The notes below the pieces were generated by a model that saw nothing but the letters and a program-made list of their open reading frames with translations, ran no database searches and was not told the origin of the DNA. Source: CAYGAW01 sp964347945 (GTDB taxonomy: Bacteria > Chloroflexota > Anaerolineae > UBA7937 > B3-Chlor). From it: a stretch of 64,000 nucleotides of DNA. A program made the translations under genes and the position numbers. The DNA is taken from contig CAYGAW010000186.1 of NCBI GenBank assembly GCA_964347945.1, positions 16,158 to 80,157 on the forward strand, written 5' to 3'. Of this stretch, positions 50,062 to 59,116 are shown piece by piece; position 1 is the stretch's first letter; each line of letters starts with the position of its first letter.

Positions 50062-50091
50062 ATTATAGGCGTCGGGTCAGTCCGGTGTCTA
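50062..50091 (-). promoter_or_regulatory. Promoter of the pseudo-receiver gene
   Basis: Minus strand: TAGACA (50091-50086), 18-bp spacer and a perfect TATAAT (50067-50062). Confidence 0.7.
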
Positions 50092-50114
50092 TCGTTCATC
50101 CTGCCCCTTACTCC

Positions 50115-50144
50115 AAAGCAAAGGAGCTATCCTCGGATAGCTCC
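50115..50144 (-). terminator. Intrinsic terminator after the NarL-like gene
   Basis: A stem of 8 to 10 bp, GGAGCTATCC with GGATAGCTCC (50123-50132, 50135-50144), is followed on the minus strand by TTTGCTTT. Confidence 0.7.
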
Positions 50145-50211
50145 AATCTGATCAGATGCCCTTTTCTCTGATTCGAGAGGCCTAGTTGCTCATAGTTCCA
50201 CCATACTAGTA

Positions 50212-50877
50212 CTACTTCCCGGTTCTTTCGACCAGGCCCTCTCGCACTGCGTAGGCTGCTGCCTGGGCCCGGTTTCTGAGGTGAAGCTTGGCCAGGATGT
50301 TACGCAAGTGGTTCTTCACGGTACTCTCGGCCACGCAAAGGGTGTCAGCGATTTCCTTGTTGGTCTGCCCCTTCACTATCAACTCCAGCACCTCTATCTC
50401 GCGCGGCGTCAATCTTCCGGTCGGACCGCCAGCCCCTGCCCGCACATCTGCCAGAGAACTGAACTCTCTCAAGATTTTGGCCGCCATCAGAGGAGAAAGA
50501 GGGGCCTCTCCTCGGAACACCCCTCGACAGAGGCGATAAAGCTCCTCGGGCTCCAGGTCCTTCAGCAGGTAACCATCGGCCCCGCTCCTTATGGCATCGA
50601 ACAGATCACTGTCCCGCTCCGATACAGTGAGCATTACAATCTTGACGTAGGGCATCTCGTCTTTGATGATGCCCGTCGCCTGGCGGCCACTCATCCCCTG
50701 CATGACGATATCCATTAGAATAAGGTCAGGCATTAGCTCCCTAGCCTTCTCGAGAGCTTCCTGTCCATCCCCAGCCTCTCCCACGACGTCCATATCCGGC
50801 TGTGCGGCAAGCAGGTTCGCAATCCCCTTGCGGAACAAGATATGATCGTCGACAAGAAGCACGCGGATAGGCTCCAT
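50212..50877 (-). CDS. NarL/FixJ-family response regulator
   Basis: ATG 50877 overlaps the kinase stop (TGATG) with GGAGG 5 nt upstream. The 221-residue protein has a receiver (Asp10-Asp11, phospho-acceptor Asp56 in LILMDIVM, Lys in YLLKDLEPEEL). A LuxR-type HTH (about 150-215: LTPREIEVLELIVKGQTNKEIADTL and STVKNHLRNILAKLHLRNRAQ) follows. It is the cognate partner of the heme-containing kinase. Likely targets are the respiratory operons and/or the ccm operon, by proximity only. Confidence 0.95.
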   Translation of the reverse strand: MEPIRVLLVDDHILFRKGIANLLAAQPDMDVVGEAGDGQEALEKARELMPDLILMDIVMQGMSGRQATGIIKDEMPYVKIVMLTVSERDSDLFDAIRSGADGYLLKDLEPEELYRLCRGVFRGEAPLSPLMAAKILREFSSLADVRAGAGGPTGRLTPREIEVLELIVKGQTNKEIADTLCVAESTVKNHLRNILAKLHLRNRAQAAAYAVREGLVERTGK

Positions 50878-53282
50878 CATCCCCTCCTGTCCTCCACAGG
50901 AACAGTGGCAATCACCCTCGTTCCCTCACCGGGGCGAGAATGGATCTCCAATGTCCCGTTGAGGCTTTCAGCCCGCTCCCTCATGATGTTCAGGCCAAAG
51001 TGGCGTCCGCTGTGTCCTCCTATCTCTTCGACGTCGAACCCTCGCCCGTTGTCTTCTATGACCATTGTGACTTGATGAGCACGCTTCCCCAGTCTGACCA
51101 CGATGGCTGTGGCCTGGGAGTGCTTCCTGACATTGGACAGAGCCTCTTGAGCAATGCGAATCAGTTGTACTGCCTGAACGGCAGCAGGCGTGATCTCCGC
51201 CTCCTGCTCCACCACCAGACGAGTCTCGACACGGTTCTGCAAGCCGAATTCCTCCAAGTAGGCCTCCAGGCTACTAATGAAGTCTGCGCCCTCGAAGACC
51301 GCCGATCTAAGGTCGGCGATGGCCTCCCTGGCGTCGACGTAGGCCTCTTCTGTCGTTTTGACCATGTCGACCAGAATCTGCTCGGCCTCCGCCACCTCTC
51401 CTTTCAATAGGTGTTCACCAGCGACCTTGAGCCGCAGTCTCAGATACCCGAGGGTCTGCGCGAGACCATCGTGCATCTCCCGAGCTAGCCTTTCTCTTTC
51501 CTCCAGGATAGCCACACCCTGTACCTCACTGTACAGCGCCGCGTTCTCAAGGGCAATAGCCGCTTGTGCGGCCACACCCTGGAGAAGTTGGGCATCTTCT
51601 TTCGTGAACAGCCGATTGCCCGCTTTGCGTTCCAGACCCACAGCGCCCACGATTTCGCCGTGAGAGGATATGGGCGTCGTCAAGAGGCTTCCCTCCAGGC
51701 TCTCATCCCCGCCACGGAGCAGCCCAGACACCTTGTGAGACAATTCCTCAGAAGGTATCCCATACACGGCTTGACTTTGCTCGTCGTCACTGGAAGCGGC
51801 TGTGATCACTATGCCGCCTCCTGCCTGTGCCCCCCTGGCCGCTTGGGTCACCAGTTCCTGCAGCAGGGGTTCACTATGTAGATGACCACTGATCACGCCG
51901 GTGATCTCGTAGAGCAGCTCCAAGTGCCTTGTCCTCTCCCTTACCTCCTGCTCCATCTCACTGTATAGCTGGGCATTCTGCACCGCCACTCCCAGTTGCT
52001 TTCCAATGGCATCTAGCAGTTCCAGATCCTGGGCCTGAAAGTGACTGGGCTCCTTGTGGTGAAGCGCCATCACTCCTAGAGTCTTCTCTCTGGAGGTCAG
52101 GGGCACCGCAACAGTGGACAAGTACCCTCCTTGTTGGCAGACTGTTCTCGATAGGCGAGGGTCGGAGCTGGTGTCAGCGCTCATCATCGCTTGGCCTGAC
52201 CGCGCTACAACCCCACACAGGCACTGGTCGATACGTATGTGCCTATCTTCCTCGGCGAATTCAGGCTGTTGACCGTAGTGGCTCCGCAACGACATTGCGC
52301 CTTCCGAACCATCGAGCAGCCAGATTTCCCCTGCATCCAGCCCCATCAGATCCAGCACCTTCTTCAGTCCAGTCCGTAGCATCTCATCCACGTCTAGGGA
52401 TCGGCTGACCGTGCCGGCCACTGTGTTCAACGTGAGAAGCCGCCGGGTCTGCTTCTGCAGTTGTTTGGTCCTCTCGGACACCTCCTTTTGGAGCTTCGCC
52501 TTCTCCTTCAAACCCTCAGCCATGTCATTGAAAGCCGCCGCCAACTCCGCAAGTTCGTCCTCGCTGGTGACGGGAGCTCTTTGATTCAAGTCACCCTTGG
52601 CGAAAAGACGTATGGTGTCCACCATGGACTCGACCTTGTTGACCACAGTCTTGCTGATCATGAAGTTGACGGCCAACACCACCGCCACCGTCATCCCCAA
52701 GGAAAGCACCATGTTGTCCCTCAGATCTGTGGCTAGCACGCTGTCCACACGGGCCATTGAGAGATCGGTGATCAAGATCCCGAGTATGGAGGCTCCGCTA
52801 TCATGGCAAGCATGGCACTGTTCCGCGTTCGCAATGGGGTTTACGTTGCGGAGGAATCGGCCACCCGTCTCCGTGGTGAAGAGCACGCTCTGATTGCGGT
52901 TCTCCGTCTGCTGTCGATGACAGAGTTGGCAGGTAGGGTCACCCAGTTCCAATACCTCTCCCGTCCTCTGCCCCTGAAAGGAGGCCTTGATCTCCCCTGG
53001 CTTGTCGATCAGCATGACTTCCGTGATATCCTCTTGAGTCGCCGCGATCTCATCCACGGCGTACTGGATGCTCTCAAGATCGTGGGTCATCATAGCTCGC
53101 ACCAGGCTACTCTCGATGACTTCCCCCACCTGAGTGGCTGACCTCTCCAGGTCGTTGGACAGCGCTTGGCGACGCTGCAAGAACTGCAGTATCGAGAAGA
53201 GACCCGCGATCAACATCACCGGCACGACTATCCCTACGGTGATCTTGGCCTTAAGGCTTCTGCTGAATCGTTCTCTCGGCAT
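50877..53282 (-). CDS. NarX-like sensor histidine kinase with two heme-binding motifs
   Basis: No start has a good SD. ATG 53282 is preferred because the predicted transcript begins near 53342, too close to TTG 53333. The 801-residue protein has TM1 (about 14-36), an external domain carrying CQLCH (118-122) and CHACH (156-160), TM2 (about 192-212), HAMP, two GAF domains and a HisKA_3/HATPase unit (LAREMHDGLAQTLG, DNGRGFD and HFGLNIMRERAE). The CxxCH pair predicts covalent c-type heme in the sensor domain, matured by the divergent ccm operon. A redox or gas signal is likely (inference). Confidence 0.92.
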   Translation of the reverse strand: MPRERFSRSLKAKITVGIVVPVMLIAGLFSILQFLQRRQALSNDLERSATQVGEVIESSLVRAMMTHDLESIQYAVDEIAATQEDITEVMLIDKPGEIKASFQGQRTGEVLELGDPTCQLCHRQQTENRNQSVLFTTETGGRFLRNVNPIANAEQCHACHDSGASILGILITDLSMARVDSVLATDLRDNMVLSLGMTVAVVLAVNFMISKTVVNKVESMVDTIRLFAKGDLNQRAPVTSEDELAELAAAFNDMAEGLKEKAKLQKEVSERTKQLQKQTRRLLTLNTVAGTVSRSLDVDEMLRTGLKKVLDLMGLDAGEIWLLDGSEGAMSLRSHYGQQPEFAEEDRHIRIDQCLCGVVARSGQAMMSADTSSDPRLSRTVCQQGGYLSTVAVPLTSREKTLGVMALHHKEPSHFQAQDLELLDAIGKQLGVAVQNAQLYSEMEQEVRERTRHLELLYEITGVISGHLHSEPLLQELVTQAARGAQAGGGIVITAASSDDEQSQAVYGIPSEELSHKVSGLLRGGDESLEGSLLTTPISSHGEIVGAVGLERKAGNRLFTKEDAQLLQGVAAQAAIALENAALYSEVQGVAILEERERLAREMHDGLAQTLGYLRLRLKVAGEHLLKGEVAEAEQILVDMVKTTEEAYVDAREAIADLRSAVFEGADFISSLEAYLEEFGLQNRVETRLVVEQEAEITPAAVQAVQLIRIAQEALSNVRKHSQATAIVVRLGKRAHQVTMVIEDNGRGFDVEEIGGHSGRHFGLNIMRERAESLNGTLEIHSRPGEGTRVIATVPVEDRRG

Positions 53283-53348
53283 ATGTCCGGCCGGCAACAG
53301 CAGCGCCACTGAAGGAGATAACTGGCGCCGCAACCCGTCTTCACTTCA

Positions 53349-53377
53349 ATTGTGCCATAGGTAGCCAAGGATGTCAA
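53349..53377 (-). promoter_or_regulatory. Promoter of the heme-sensor two-component operon
   Basis: Minus strand: TTGACA (53377-53372), 17-bp spacer and CACAAT (53354-53349). Confidence 0.6.
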
Positions 53378-53470
53378 GCTTCCCTGTGCAGAACAACGCG
53401 CGCTGATTCATTCGCTATTCCGAACCACCGTTTGGCACGGATGCGGACGGTTGCCTCATTGAGAGAGCGT

Positions 53471-53499
53471 TTGACAACCACCTTCCCTGCCAGTATACT
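53471..53499 (+). promoter_or_regulatory. Promoter of the ccm operon
   Basis: TTGACA (53471-53476), 17-bp spacer and TATACT (53494-53499), 44 bp before the ccmE ATG. It is divergent from the heme-sensor promoter about 95 bp away. Confidence 0.85.
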
Positions 53500-53542
53500 T
53501 TAGGAATATACTCGACTAATGCTCTCAAACCGTGGAGGATAA

Positions 53543-53971
53543 ATGAGTGAATCGGTGTCGAGTTCTGAGTTCTCGACCAAGCGCTTGATGACTGGAGGCC
53601 GACTGAAGTTCTTCATCGGGGGAGCCGTCATTGTCGTAGTGCTTGGATGGCTCATTCTCAGCAATATCGGAGCCGCCAGCGCTCATTATCTGACCGTGGA
53701 GGAGATGTTGGCTCAAGGACCGTCGGACCGAATGGTTAGAGTCTCGGGCCTGGTGGTCGCCGAGACGATTGATTGGGATCCTCAGGAGTTGGTTCTTCGA
53801 TTCGAAATCGCCGATGACGGGGGAAGCCTGCCTGTAGTGTATCACGGTGTCCGTCCCGATATGTTCCAGGATGGAACTCAGGCAGTGGTAGAAGGGAAGT
53901 ACACGTCCAGCAATGTCTTCGAGGCGAGCACCTTGCTCCTCAAGTGCCCCTCCAAGTACGTCGAAAAGTAG
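53543..53971 (+). CDS. ccmE: Cytochrome c maturation heme chaperone CcmE, CxxxY type
   Basis: The SD GGAGG precedes ATG 53543. The 142-residue protein has an N-terminal anchor helix (about 20-44, LKFFIGGAVIVVVLGWLILSNI), an OB-fold beta barrel (about 50-130, with RMVRVSGLV, VVYHGVRPDMFQDG and VVEGKY) and the motif LLLKCPSKY. Classical CcmE attaches heme through His in HDENY; here Cys135 and Tyr139 form the CxxxY variant known from archaea and Desulfovibrio, which works in systems without CcmH. It is the first gene of the ccm operon, and a truncated copy lies at 31891. Confidence 0.95.
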   Translation: MSESVSSSEFSTKRLMTGGRLKFFIGGAVIVVVLGWLILSNIGAASAHYLTVEEMLAQGPSDRMVRVSGLVVAETIDWDPQELVLRFEIADDGGSLPVVYHGVRPDMFQDGTQAVVEGKYTSSNVFEASTLLLKCPSKYVEK

Positions 53972-54005
53972 CCCACTCATACCCCTTCTTCGCTAGGAAA
54001 CAACA

Positions 54006-55985
54006 ATGTCTGATGTCGGCTATGGGATCATAGTCTTGTGCCTTGTCGTCTCCTCGTACGGCGCGATAGCCTCCTTCGTGGGGGCCCGTCGCCGCTCCCG
54101 TCGGTGGCTGCAAAGCGCGAAGAATGCCCTCTTGGTGACGATGGTCCTGGTCACCTTTGCGGCAGCAGTGCTCTTCTATCTGCTGCTCGCTCACGATTTC
54201 CAGGTAGCCTACGTCTACCGCTACACGAGCACACACCTTCCACTCATCTACACAATCTCCGCGTTCTGGGCGGGAGAGGCAGGCTCCTGGCTCCTTTGGC
54301 TCTGGTTCCTCGCCATCTTGACGGTGATAGCTGTGCGATACAGTGACAGGTGGGGGAAGCTCGGACCGTACGTCTTGGCCACGCTGGCCGTCAGTGAGGC
54401 TTTCTTCGCCATGGTCTTGATCCTCATAAGCAATCCGTTCGAGACCATGGCGTTCAGGCCAGCCGAGGGAGTGGGCATGCTGCCCCTGCTCGAGAATCCA
54501 GGCATGGTCGTTCATCCGCCGATCCTCTTCCTTGGCTACGCCGGCTACACTGTCCCCTTCGCTTTCGCCCTGGCCGCCCTGATCAGCGGTGAACTGACTG
54601 GCGATTGGATAAGAGCCGTCAGGCCTTGGAACCTCTTTGCCTGGCTCTCTCTGGGAATCGGGATCATCATTGGAGCGTGGTGGGCGTACGTGGAACTCGG
54701 CTGGGGCGGCTACTGGGCCTGGGACCCTGTAGAGAACGCTTCCCTCATCCCGTGGCTGACCGGCACCGCCTTCTTGCACTCAGCGATGATGGAGGAAAGG
54801 CGAGGCATGCACAAGGTGTGGAACATCGTACTAGCCACGCTTTCCTTCGTCTTGTGCCTGTTTGCGACCCTTGTGACCAGAGGTGGCATCATCGTCTCCG
54901 ATCTCCATGGCTTTTCGCGCAGTCTTCAGCCCATCGCCTATCTTCTGCTAGGCCTCATAGCAATCATCTTGGGGGTTACCTCCTACCTTATGTACCGGCG
55001 ACGCCACCAGCTAAGAGGGGATAGGGACATGGAGAGCCCCGTCTCGCGGGAGGGCGCGTTCCTCCTCATCAACGTGCTCCTATGCGGTATGGCGCTCATA
55101 GTCTTCATAGGCACCACGTATCCCACCTTCGCCCAGGCCTTTCGGGGGATTCAGGTCAGCCTCGATGCCTCCTTCTTCAATCGAGCTACCGGCCCCCTCG
55201 CCCTGGCGCTCATCTGCCTGATGGGCATCTGTCCAGTGATCGCGTGGCGCCGGCTGAGCCGCGACAACCGGCGCACCCTTCTTCCCGGAGCCATCGGAGG
55301 TCTTGTCGTCGCCGCTGGACTGTTCTTGTTTGGGGTGAGTGATCTGCTCCCGCTCATCTCTGCTGCCGTCAGCACCTTCGTTGTCGTGTCGCTGCTGTCG
55401 ATCTTGGCACGCGACCTGATGGCTCGGCGCCGCTCAACGGGAGAGGCTTATCCACGCGCCCTACTTACTCTGCTCTCCAGGGCTCACCGCCGTTATGGAG
55501 CCTATCTGGTGCATTTTGGCATCGTGCTGATCACGATTGGAGTCACGGGCACGATGACCTACAAGAGTGAGCAATTCATTGCATTGAAGCCCGGTGGGTC
55601 CACAACCATCGCAGGGTATGAGCTTCGATACCAAGACTACTCCGTTGAGACGCTGAACCCAGAGCCTGAAACGTATCAAAGCAGAGTACGCTTCGCCACC
55701 ACTTTGGACGTGTATTTGAGCGACTCCAAGGTAGCAACCCTTGTGCCACAGAAGAACTACCACTATGCCCTGGAAAACCCCTGGGTTACGGAAGTGGCTA
55801 TACGCAGCAACTTGAAGGAAGACCTCTACGTGATCCTGGCTAGCTTGGATGAGGATGGCCTGGCCGCCTTTCAGATAGTGATTAACCCTCTGGTCAGTTG
55901 GCTCTGGATCGGCGGCGGCGTCCTGCTTGCTGGCACAGTCATAGCCGCTTGGCCAAGAAGGCGACGGCGGACTGAGGAGAGGTAG
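54006..55985 (+). CDS. ccmF: Cytochrome c heme lyase subunit CcmF
   Basis: The 659-residue protein has about 14 to 15 membrane helices and the hallmark WWD segment WGGYWAWDPVENASL (233-247), with GEAGSWLLW, MVVHPPILFLGYAGY and TRGGIIVSDLHGFS motifs of the CcmF family. A periplasmic beta domain (about 515-630) and a final helix complete it. CcmF transfers heme from CcmE to CxxCH apocytochromes. With no ccmH or ccmG in the operon, it may act alone or with the anchored protein encoded next. It follows ccmE by 34 bp. Confidence 0.96.
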   Translation: MSDVGYGIIVLCLVVSSYGAIASFVGARRRSRRWLQSAKNALLVTMVLVTFAAAVLFYLLLAHDFQVAYVYRYTSTHLPLIYTISAFWAGEAGSWLLWLWFLAILTVIAVRYSDRWGKLGPYVLATLAVSEAFFAMVLILISNPFETMAFRPAEGVGMLPLLENPGMVVHPPILFLGYAGYTVPFAFALAALISGELTGDWIRAVRPWNLFAWLSLGIGIIIGAWWAYVELGWGGYWAWDPVENASLIPWLTGTAFLHSAMMEERRGMHKVWNIVLATLSFVLCLFATLVTRGGIIVSDLHGFSRSLQPIAYLLLGLIAIILGVTSYLMYRRRHQLRGDRDMESPVSREGAFLLINVLLCGMALIVFIGTTYPTFAQAFRGIQVSLDASFFNRATGPLALALICLMGICPVIAWRRLSRDNRRTLLPGAIGGLVVAAGLFLFGVSDLLPLISAAVSTFVVVSLLSILARDLMARRRSTGEAYPRALLTLLSRAHRRYGAYLVHFGIVLITIGVTGTMTYKSEQFIALKPGGSTTIAGYELRYQDYSVETLNPEPETYQSRVRFATTLDVYLSDSKVATLVPQKNYHYALENPWVTEVAIRSNLKEDLYVILASLDEDGLAAFQIVINPLVSWLWIGGGVLLAGTVIAAWPRRRRRTEER

Positions 55986-55986
55986 A

Positions 55987-56994
55987 ATGCGTGTCAGGTT
56001 GATCACCTTCACAGCTGTCCTCCTTCTGTTGAGCACCACGACTGCCGTTTGGGCCCAAGGGTCGGGTGTGATCGAGGGCCAAGTGTTTGACGGTACGTCA
56101 GATGGCGGACCGCTTGAAGGGCTACGTGTAACGCTCTGGGCCTACGAAGGCCCGGAGCCGCAGACCTCCTTCGAGACGACAACCGACGAAGAAGGGAAAT
56201 TCCGCTTCGAAGGCCTCGAGACGGAAGGGTTTGCCTATCAGTTCGAAGTCGAGTATATGGGAGTACAGTACCCCAGTGAGGCAATGGTGTTTCCCGAAGG
56301 GGAGAATCTCATCTCCATACCCTTCAGCGTCTTTGAATCAACCACCGGTGACGAAGATCTGTCGTTGGAACGAGCCCATCTGATCGTCAGTTTTGAGCCG
56401 GGGACCATTCGAGTGCAGGAAGTGCAGATCTTCTTGAACGCTGGGAACAAGACATATGTCGGCCCAACACGGGAAGAAGGAGGGGCAACTGCGTACTTCA
56501 CGCTGCCCCAGGGTGCTTCCGAGGTGCAACTCATGGGCGGCCTGATGGAGTGCTGCGTAGTGGAGACCGACACAGGATTTGCCTCCACTCAACCTATCTT
56601 TCCCGGCTCGAAGCAGTTTGTCTTCGGTTACGGATTGCAGCACGAGTCTACGACCTATGAGCTTCTTCGACAGATGGTCTACCCCACTGGCTCCATGGAC
56701 GTTCTGGTCGCCGATGTGGGGGTGGGCGTAACCGCGCCCGGACTAGTCGAGGGCGAGCGTCTCTCTCGTGAAGGCGGTGATTATCTGCACCTGACCGCAC
56801 AGAACTTGACTCCGGCTGATGACGTCGTGATCCAATTCACCAACCTCCCCGTGGGGGCTGCGCCCGAGCCACAAGCGTCCCCCGCGATGCCTTCTCCGCT
56901 CCTCACCTGGGCAGTACTGGCGGTCGCCCTCCTGGGCGTCATCATCGCTCTCGCTTACCCCTTCCTCAAGACAAGCCGAGAGGGGAAAGGGTAG
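55987..56994 (+). CDS. Exported, C-terminally anchored beta-domain protein within the ccm operon
   Basis: The 335-residue protein has a signal peptide (about 1-23, ending AVWAQ) and a carboxypeptidase-regulatory-like domain (about 27-115: GVIEGQVFDGTSDGGPLEG, TTTDEEGKFRFEGLET). A second beta-rich region and a C-terminal helix (about 303-325) with a short basic tail follow. The start is 1 bp from the ccmF stop, and its stop abuts the ccmA ATG, so it is an integral operon member. It has no thioredoxin or CcmH motif. I infer a role in presenting apocytochromes or scaffolding CcmF; no family function is established for this position. Confidence 0.8.
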   Translation: MRVRLITFTAVLLLLSTTTAVWAQGSGVIEGQVFDGTSDGGPLEGLRVTLWAYEGPEPQTSFETTTDEEGKFRFEGLETEGFAYQFEVEYMGVQYPSEAMVFPEGENLISIPFSVFESTTGDEDLSLERAHLIVSFEPGTIRVQEVQIFLNAGNKTYVGPTREEGGATAYFTLPQGASEVQLMGGLMECCVVETDTGFASTQPIFPGSKQFVFGYGLQHESTTYELLRQMVYPTGSMDVLVADVGVGVTAPGLVEGERLSREGGDYLHLTAQNLTPADDVVIQFTNLPVGAAPEPQASPAMPSPLLTWAVLAVALLGVIIALAYPFLKTSREGKG

Positions 56995-57720
56995 ATGATC
57001 CAGGTCCAGAGCTTGGTAAAGTCATTTGGCCACACCTATGCCCTGCGAGACGTCCATCTAGAGGTACCGGAGGGCCAGTTCCTGACCATTGTGGGCCCCA
57101 ACGGCGCTGGCAAGACGACTCTGCTGCGTATTCTGGCGACGTTGCTCAAACCCACCAGCGGCCTGGTGCGAATTGACGGCCTTGATCCAGGTTCGGCCAG
57201 CGCCGAGATACGGCGGCGCATAGGCTTCGTTTCCCATCAATCCCTGACCTACTCCAAGCTGACAGTGGAAGAGAACCTCACCTTCTATGGCAGGATCTAC
57301 GATGTACCCGCTCTCAAAGAGCGGGTGGAGACGCTCCTGAGTCTGGTGGGGCTCGAAGCACGCCGCCACGACCCAGCCCGCGCGCTGTCTCGGGGCATGA
57401 GGCAACGCCTCTCCATTGCCCGAGCCATCGTCCATGAACCGTCACTCATGCTCCTGGATGAGCCCTATACCGGCCTCGATCAGCAAGCTGCCGAGATGCT
57501 ACGACATCTGCTCCAGACCGTTACCAGCGAGTCCCGAACGGTGATCATGACCACTCACAACCTGCAGAGGGCCGTGGACCTGTGCGATACCGCAGTTATC
57601 CTGGCGAAGGGCAGTGTCGTCTATCAGGCCAAAGGTGCCTCTCTGACCTTGGACGACCTCAGGCAAGCCTACTGGCATCATGTGGGAGACGGATCAATAC
57701 AGGAGGCACCCACCACATGA
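56995..57720 (+). CDS. ccmA: Heme-exporter ABC ATPase CcmA
   Basis: The 241-residue ABC ATPase has Walker A GPNGAGKTT, Q-loop FVSHQS, signature LSRGMRQRLSIARA, Walker B LMLLDEPYTGLD and switch His in TTHN. With CcmB it powers release of heme-loaded CcmE. Its ATG directly follows the preceding stop and its end overlaps the ccmB start (ATGA). CcmA assignment rests on the neighbours, since the domain alone is generic. Confidence 0.94.
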   Translation: MIQVQSLVKSFGHTYALRDVHLEVPEGQFLTIVGPNGAGKTTLLRILATLLKPTSGLVRIDGLDPGSASAEIRRRIGFVSHQSLTYSKLTVEENLTFYGRIYDVPALKERVETLLSLVGLEARRHDPARALSRGMRQRLSIARAIVHEPSLMLLDEPYTGLDQQAAEMLRHLLQTVTSESRTVIMTTHNLQRAVDLCDTAVILAKGSVVYQAKGASLTLDDLRQAYWHHVGDGSIQEAPTT

Positions 57721-58388
57721 GGCTCTGGAGCAAGGTGTTAGCTATCGTCTGGAAGGACGTCCTGGCAGAACTGCGCACCAGAGAGATGTTCAGTTCAATG
57801 CTGGTCTTCGCCCTGCTGGTCATCGTCATCTTCAACTTCAGCTTTGAGTTGCGAGTGGAGAATGTAGCGCTGGTGGCGCCGGGAGTCCTCTGGGTGACCT
57901 TTGCTTTCGCCAGCACCCTGGAGTTGAACCGCTCCATGGCCATGGAGACGGAGAACGATTGCCTGGACGGACTATTCCTGGCCCCGATGGACCGTGGTGT
58001 CATCTACTTCGGCAAGATGCTCGGCAACCTCATCTTTATCTCCGCCATCGAAGCTATCATGCTGCCCATATTCTCCGTTCTCTTCAACCTCAACCTGATC
58101 CAACTCCCCCTGCTGCTCACCATCTTCCTGGGCACCATTGGCTTCGCTGCAGTCGGTACGCTTCTGGCGGCCATGGCAGTCAACACCCGGGCGCGAGAGG
58201 TGATGCTGCCTGTTCTCCTCTTTCCCGTCATCCTGCCCGTGGTCATCGCCGCAGCCAAGGTCACCGGAGGCATCATCGACGGCGTGCCCTTGGCCGAGTT
58301 GGCCTACTGGTTGAGGTTTCTCGTGGCCTTCGACATCATCTTCCTAGTGGTCTCCTACCTGACCTTCGACTTCGTTGTCCAGGGGTGA
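57717..58388 (+). CDS. ccmB: Heme-exporter permease CcmB
   Basis: ATG 57717 overlaps the ccmA stop; the longer frame reads inside ccmA. The 223-residue protein has six membrane helices and CcmB features: KDVLAELRTREMFSSMLVFA at the N-terminus, the FASTLELNRSMAMETENDCLDGLFLAPMDR region and VNTRAREVMLPVLLFPV. It forms the membrane part of the CcmAB transporter that frees holo-CcmE. Confidence 0.95.
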   Translation: MRLWSKVLAIVWKDVLAELRTREMFSSMLVFALLVIVIFNFSFELRVENVALVAPGVLWVTFAFASTLELNRSMAMETENDCLDGLFLAPMDRGVIYFGKMLGNLIFISAIEAIMLPIFSVLFNLNLIQLPLLLTIFLGTIGFAAVGTLLAAMAVNTRAREVMLPVLLFPVILPVVIAAAKVTGGIIDGVPLAELAYWLRFLVAFDIIFLVVSYLTFDFVVQG

Positions 58389-58416
58389 CCGCAGCCATAC
58401 GAAAGGAGTCTCGACG

Positions 58417-59115
58417 ATGGGTAGAAAGTTCAGGGTGGAAGATCTGCTGACCTGGCTGAGCGGGTTGAGCATGATCGCGGCACTCTATCTGGTGTTCTTA
58501 TACGCACCGACGGAGGCCACCATGGGGCACGTGCAGAGGATCTTCTACTTCCATGTTTCCTCGGCATGGGTAGGCTTCTTCGCCTTCTTCGTCACGCTGG
58601 TGGCCGGCATAGTCTACCTCCGTACGGGGAGCCGGAACTGGGACATCGTGGCCCTGTCCTCGGTGGAGATTGGACTTACTTTCACGACCATGGCCGTGAT
58701 CACAGGGTCCATCTGGGCCAAGGCTACCTGGAACGCCTGGTGGCCCTGGCAGCAAGAACTTCGCCTGGTCCTGGTCTCAGTCCTCTTGCTCCTGTACTTA
58801 GCGTACCTGATGCTGAGGGCTTTCATTGAGGGGGAAGAGCGCAAGGCCCGTTTCGCTGCGGTGTACGGTATTGTGGCCTTTGCCAGCGTCCCCTTCACCT
58901 TCATGTCAATCCGATGGTGGCAGGGACTTCACCCCGTGGTCTTCGAGAGAGAAGGCATGAACTTAACGCCGGCCATGCTGGCCACCTTTCTCTTCTGCCT
59001 CCTGGCCTTCACGATCCTCTACTTCACATTGCTGATCCATCGCATCCGCTTAGGAAGACTCGCGGACCAAGTAGAGGGCCTGCAAGAGAAGCTCCGTCCT
59101 GGAGAAGGGGGATAG
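58417..59115 (+). CDS. ccmC: Heme-handling membrane protein CcmC
   Basis: ATG 58417 with AAAGGAG 8 nt upstream is preferred to the open frame from 58375. The 232-residue protein has six membrane helices, conserved His46 in RIFYFHVSSAW and a tryptophan-rich loop WAKATWNAWWPWQQELR (100-116). In classical CcmC this loop reads WGxWWxWDxRLT; here the Asp is replaced by Gln. CcmC loads heme onto CcmE. A coiled tail (about 210-230) extends beyond the last helix. It precedes a ccmD-like gene by 1 bp. Confidence 0.94.
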   Translation: MGRKFRVEDLLTWLSGLSMIAALYLVFLYAPTEATMGHVQRIFYFHVSSAWVGFFAFFVTLVAGIVYLRTGSRNWDIVALSSVEIGLTFTTMAVITGSIWAKATWNAWWPWQQELRLVLVSVLLLLYLAYLMLRAFIEGEERKARFAAVYGIVAFASVPFTFMSIRWWQGLHPVVFEREGMNLTPAMLATFLFCLLAFTILYFTLLIHRIRLGRLADQVEGLQEKLRPGEGG

Positions 59116-59116
59116 T

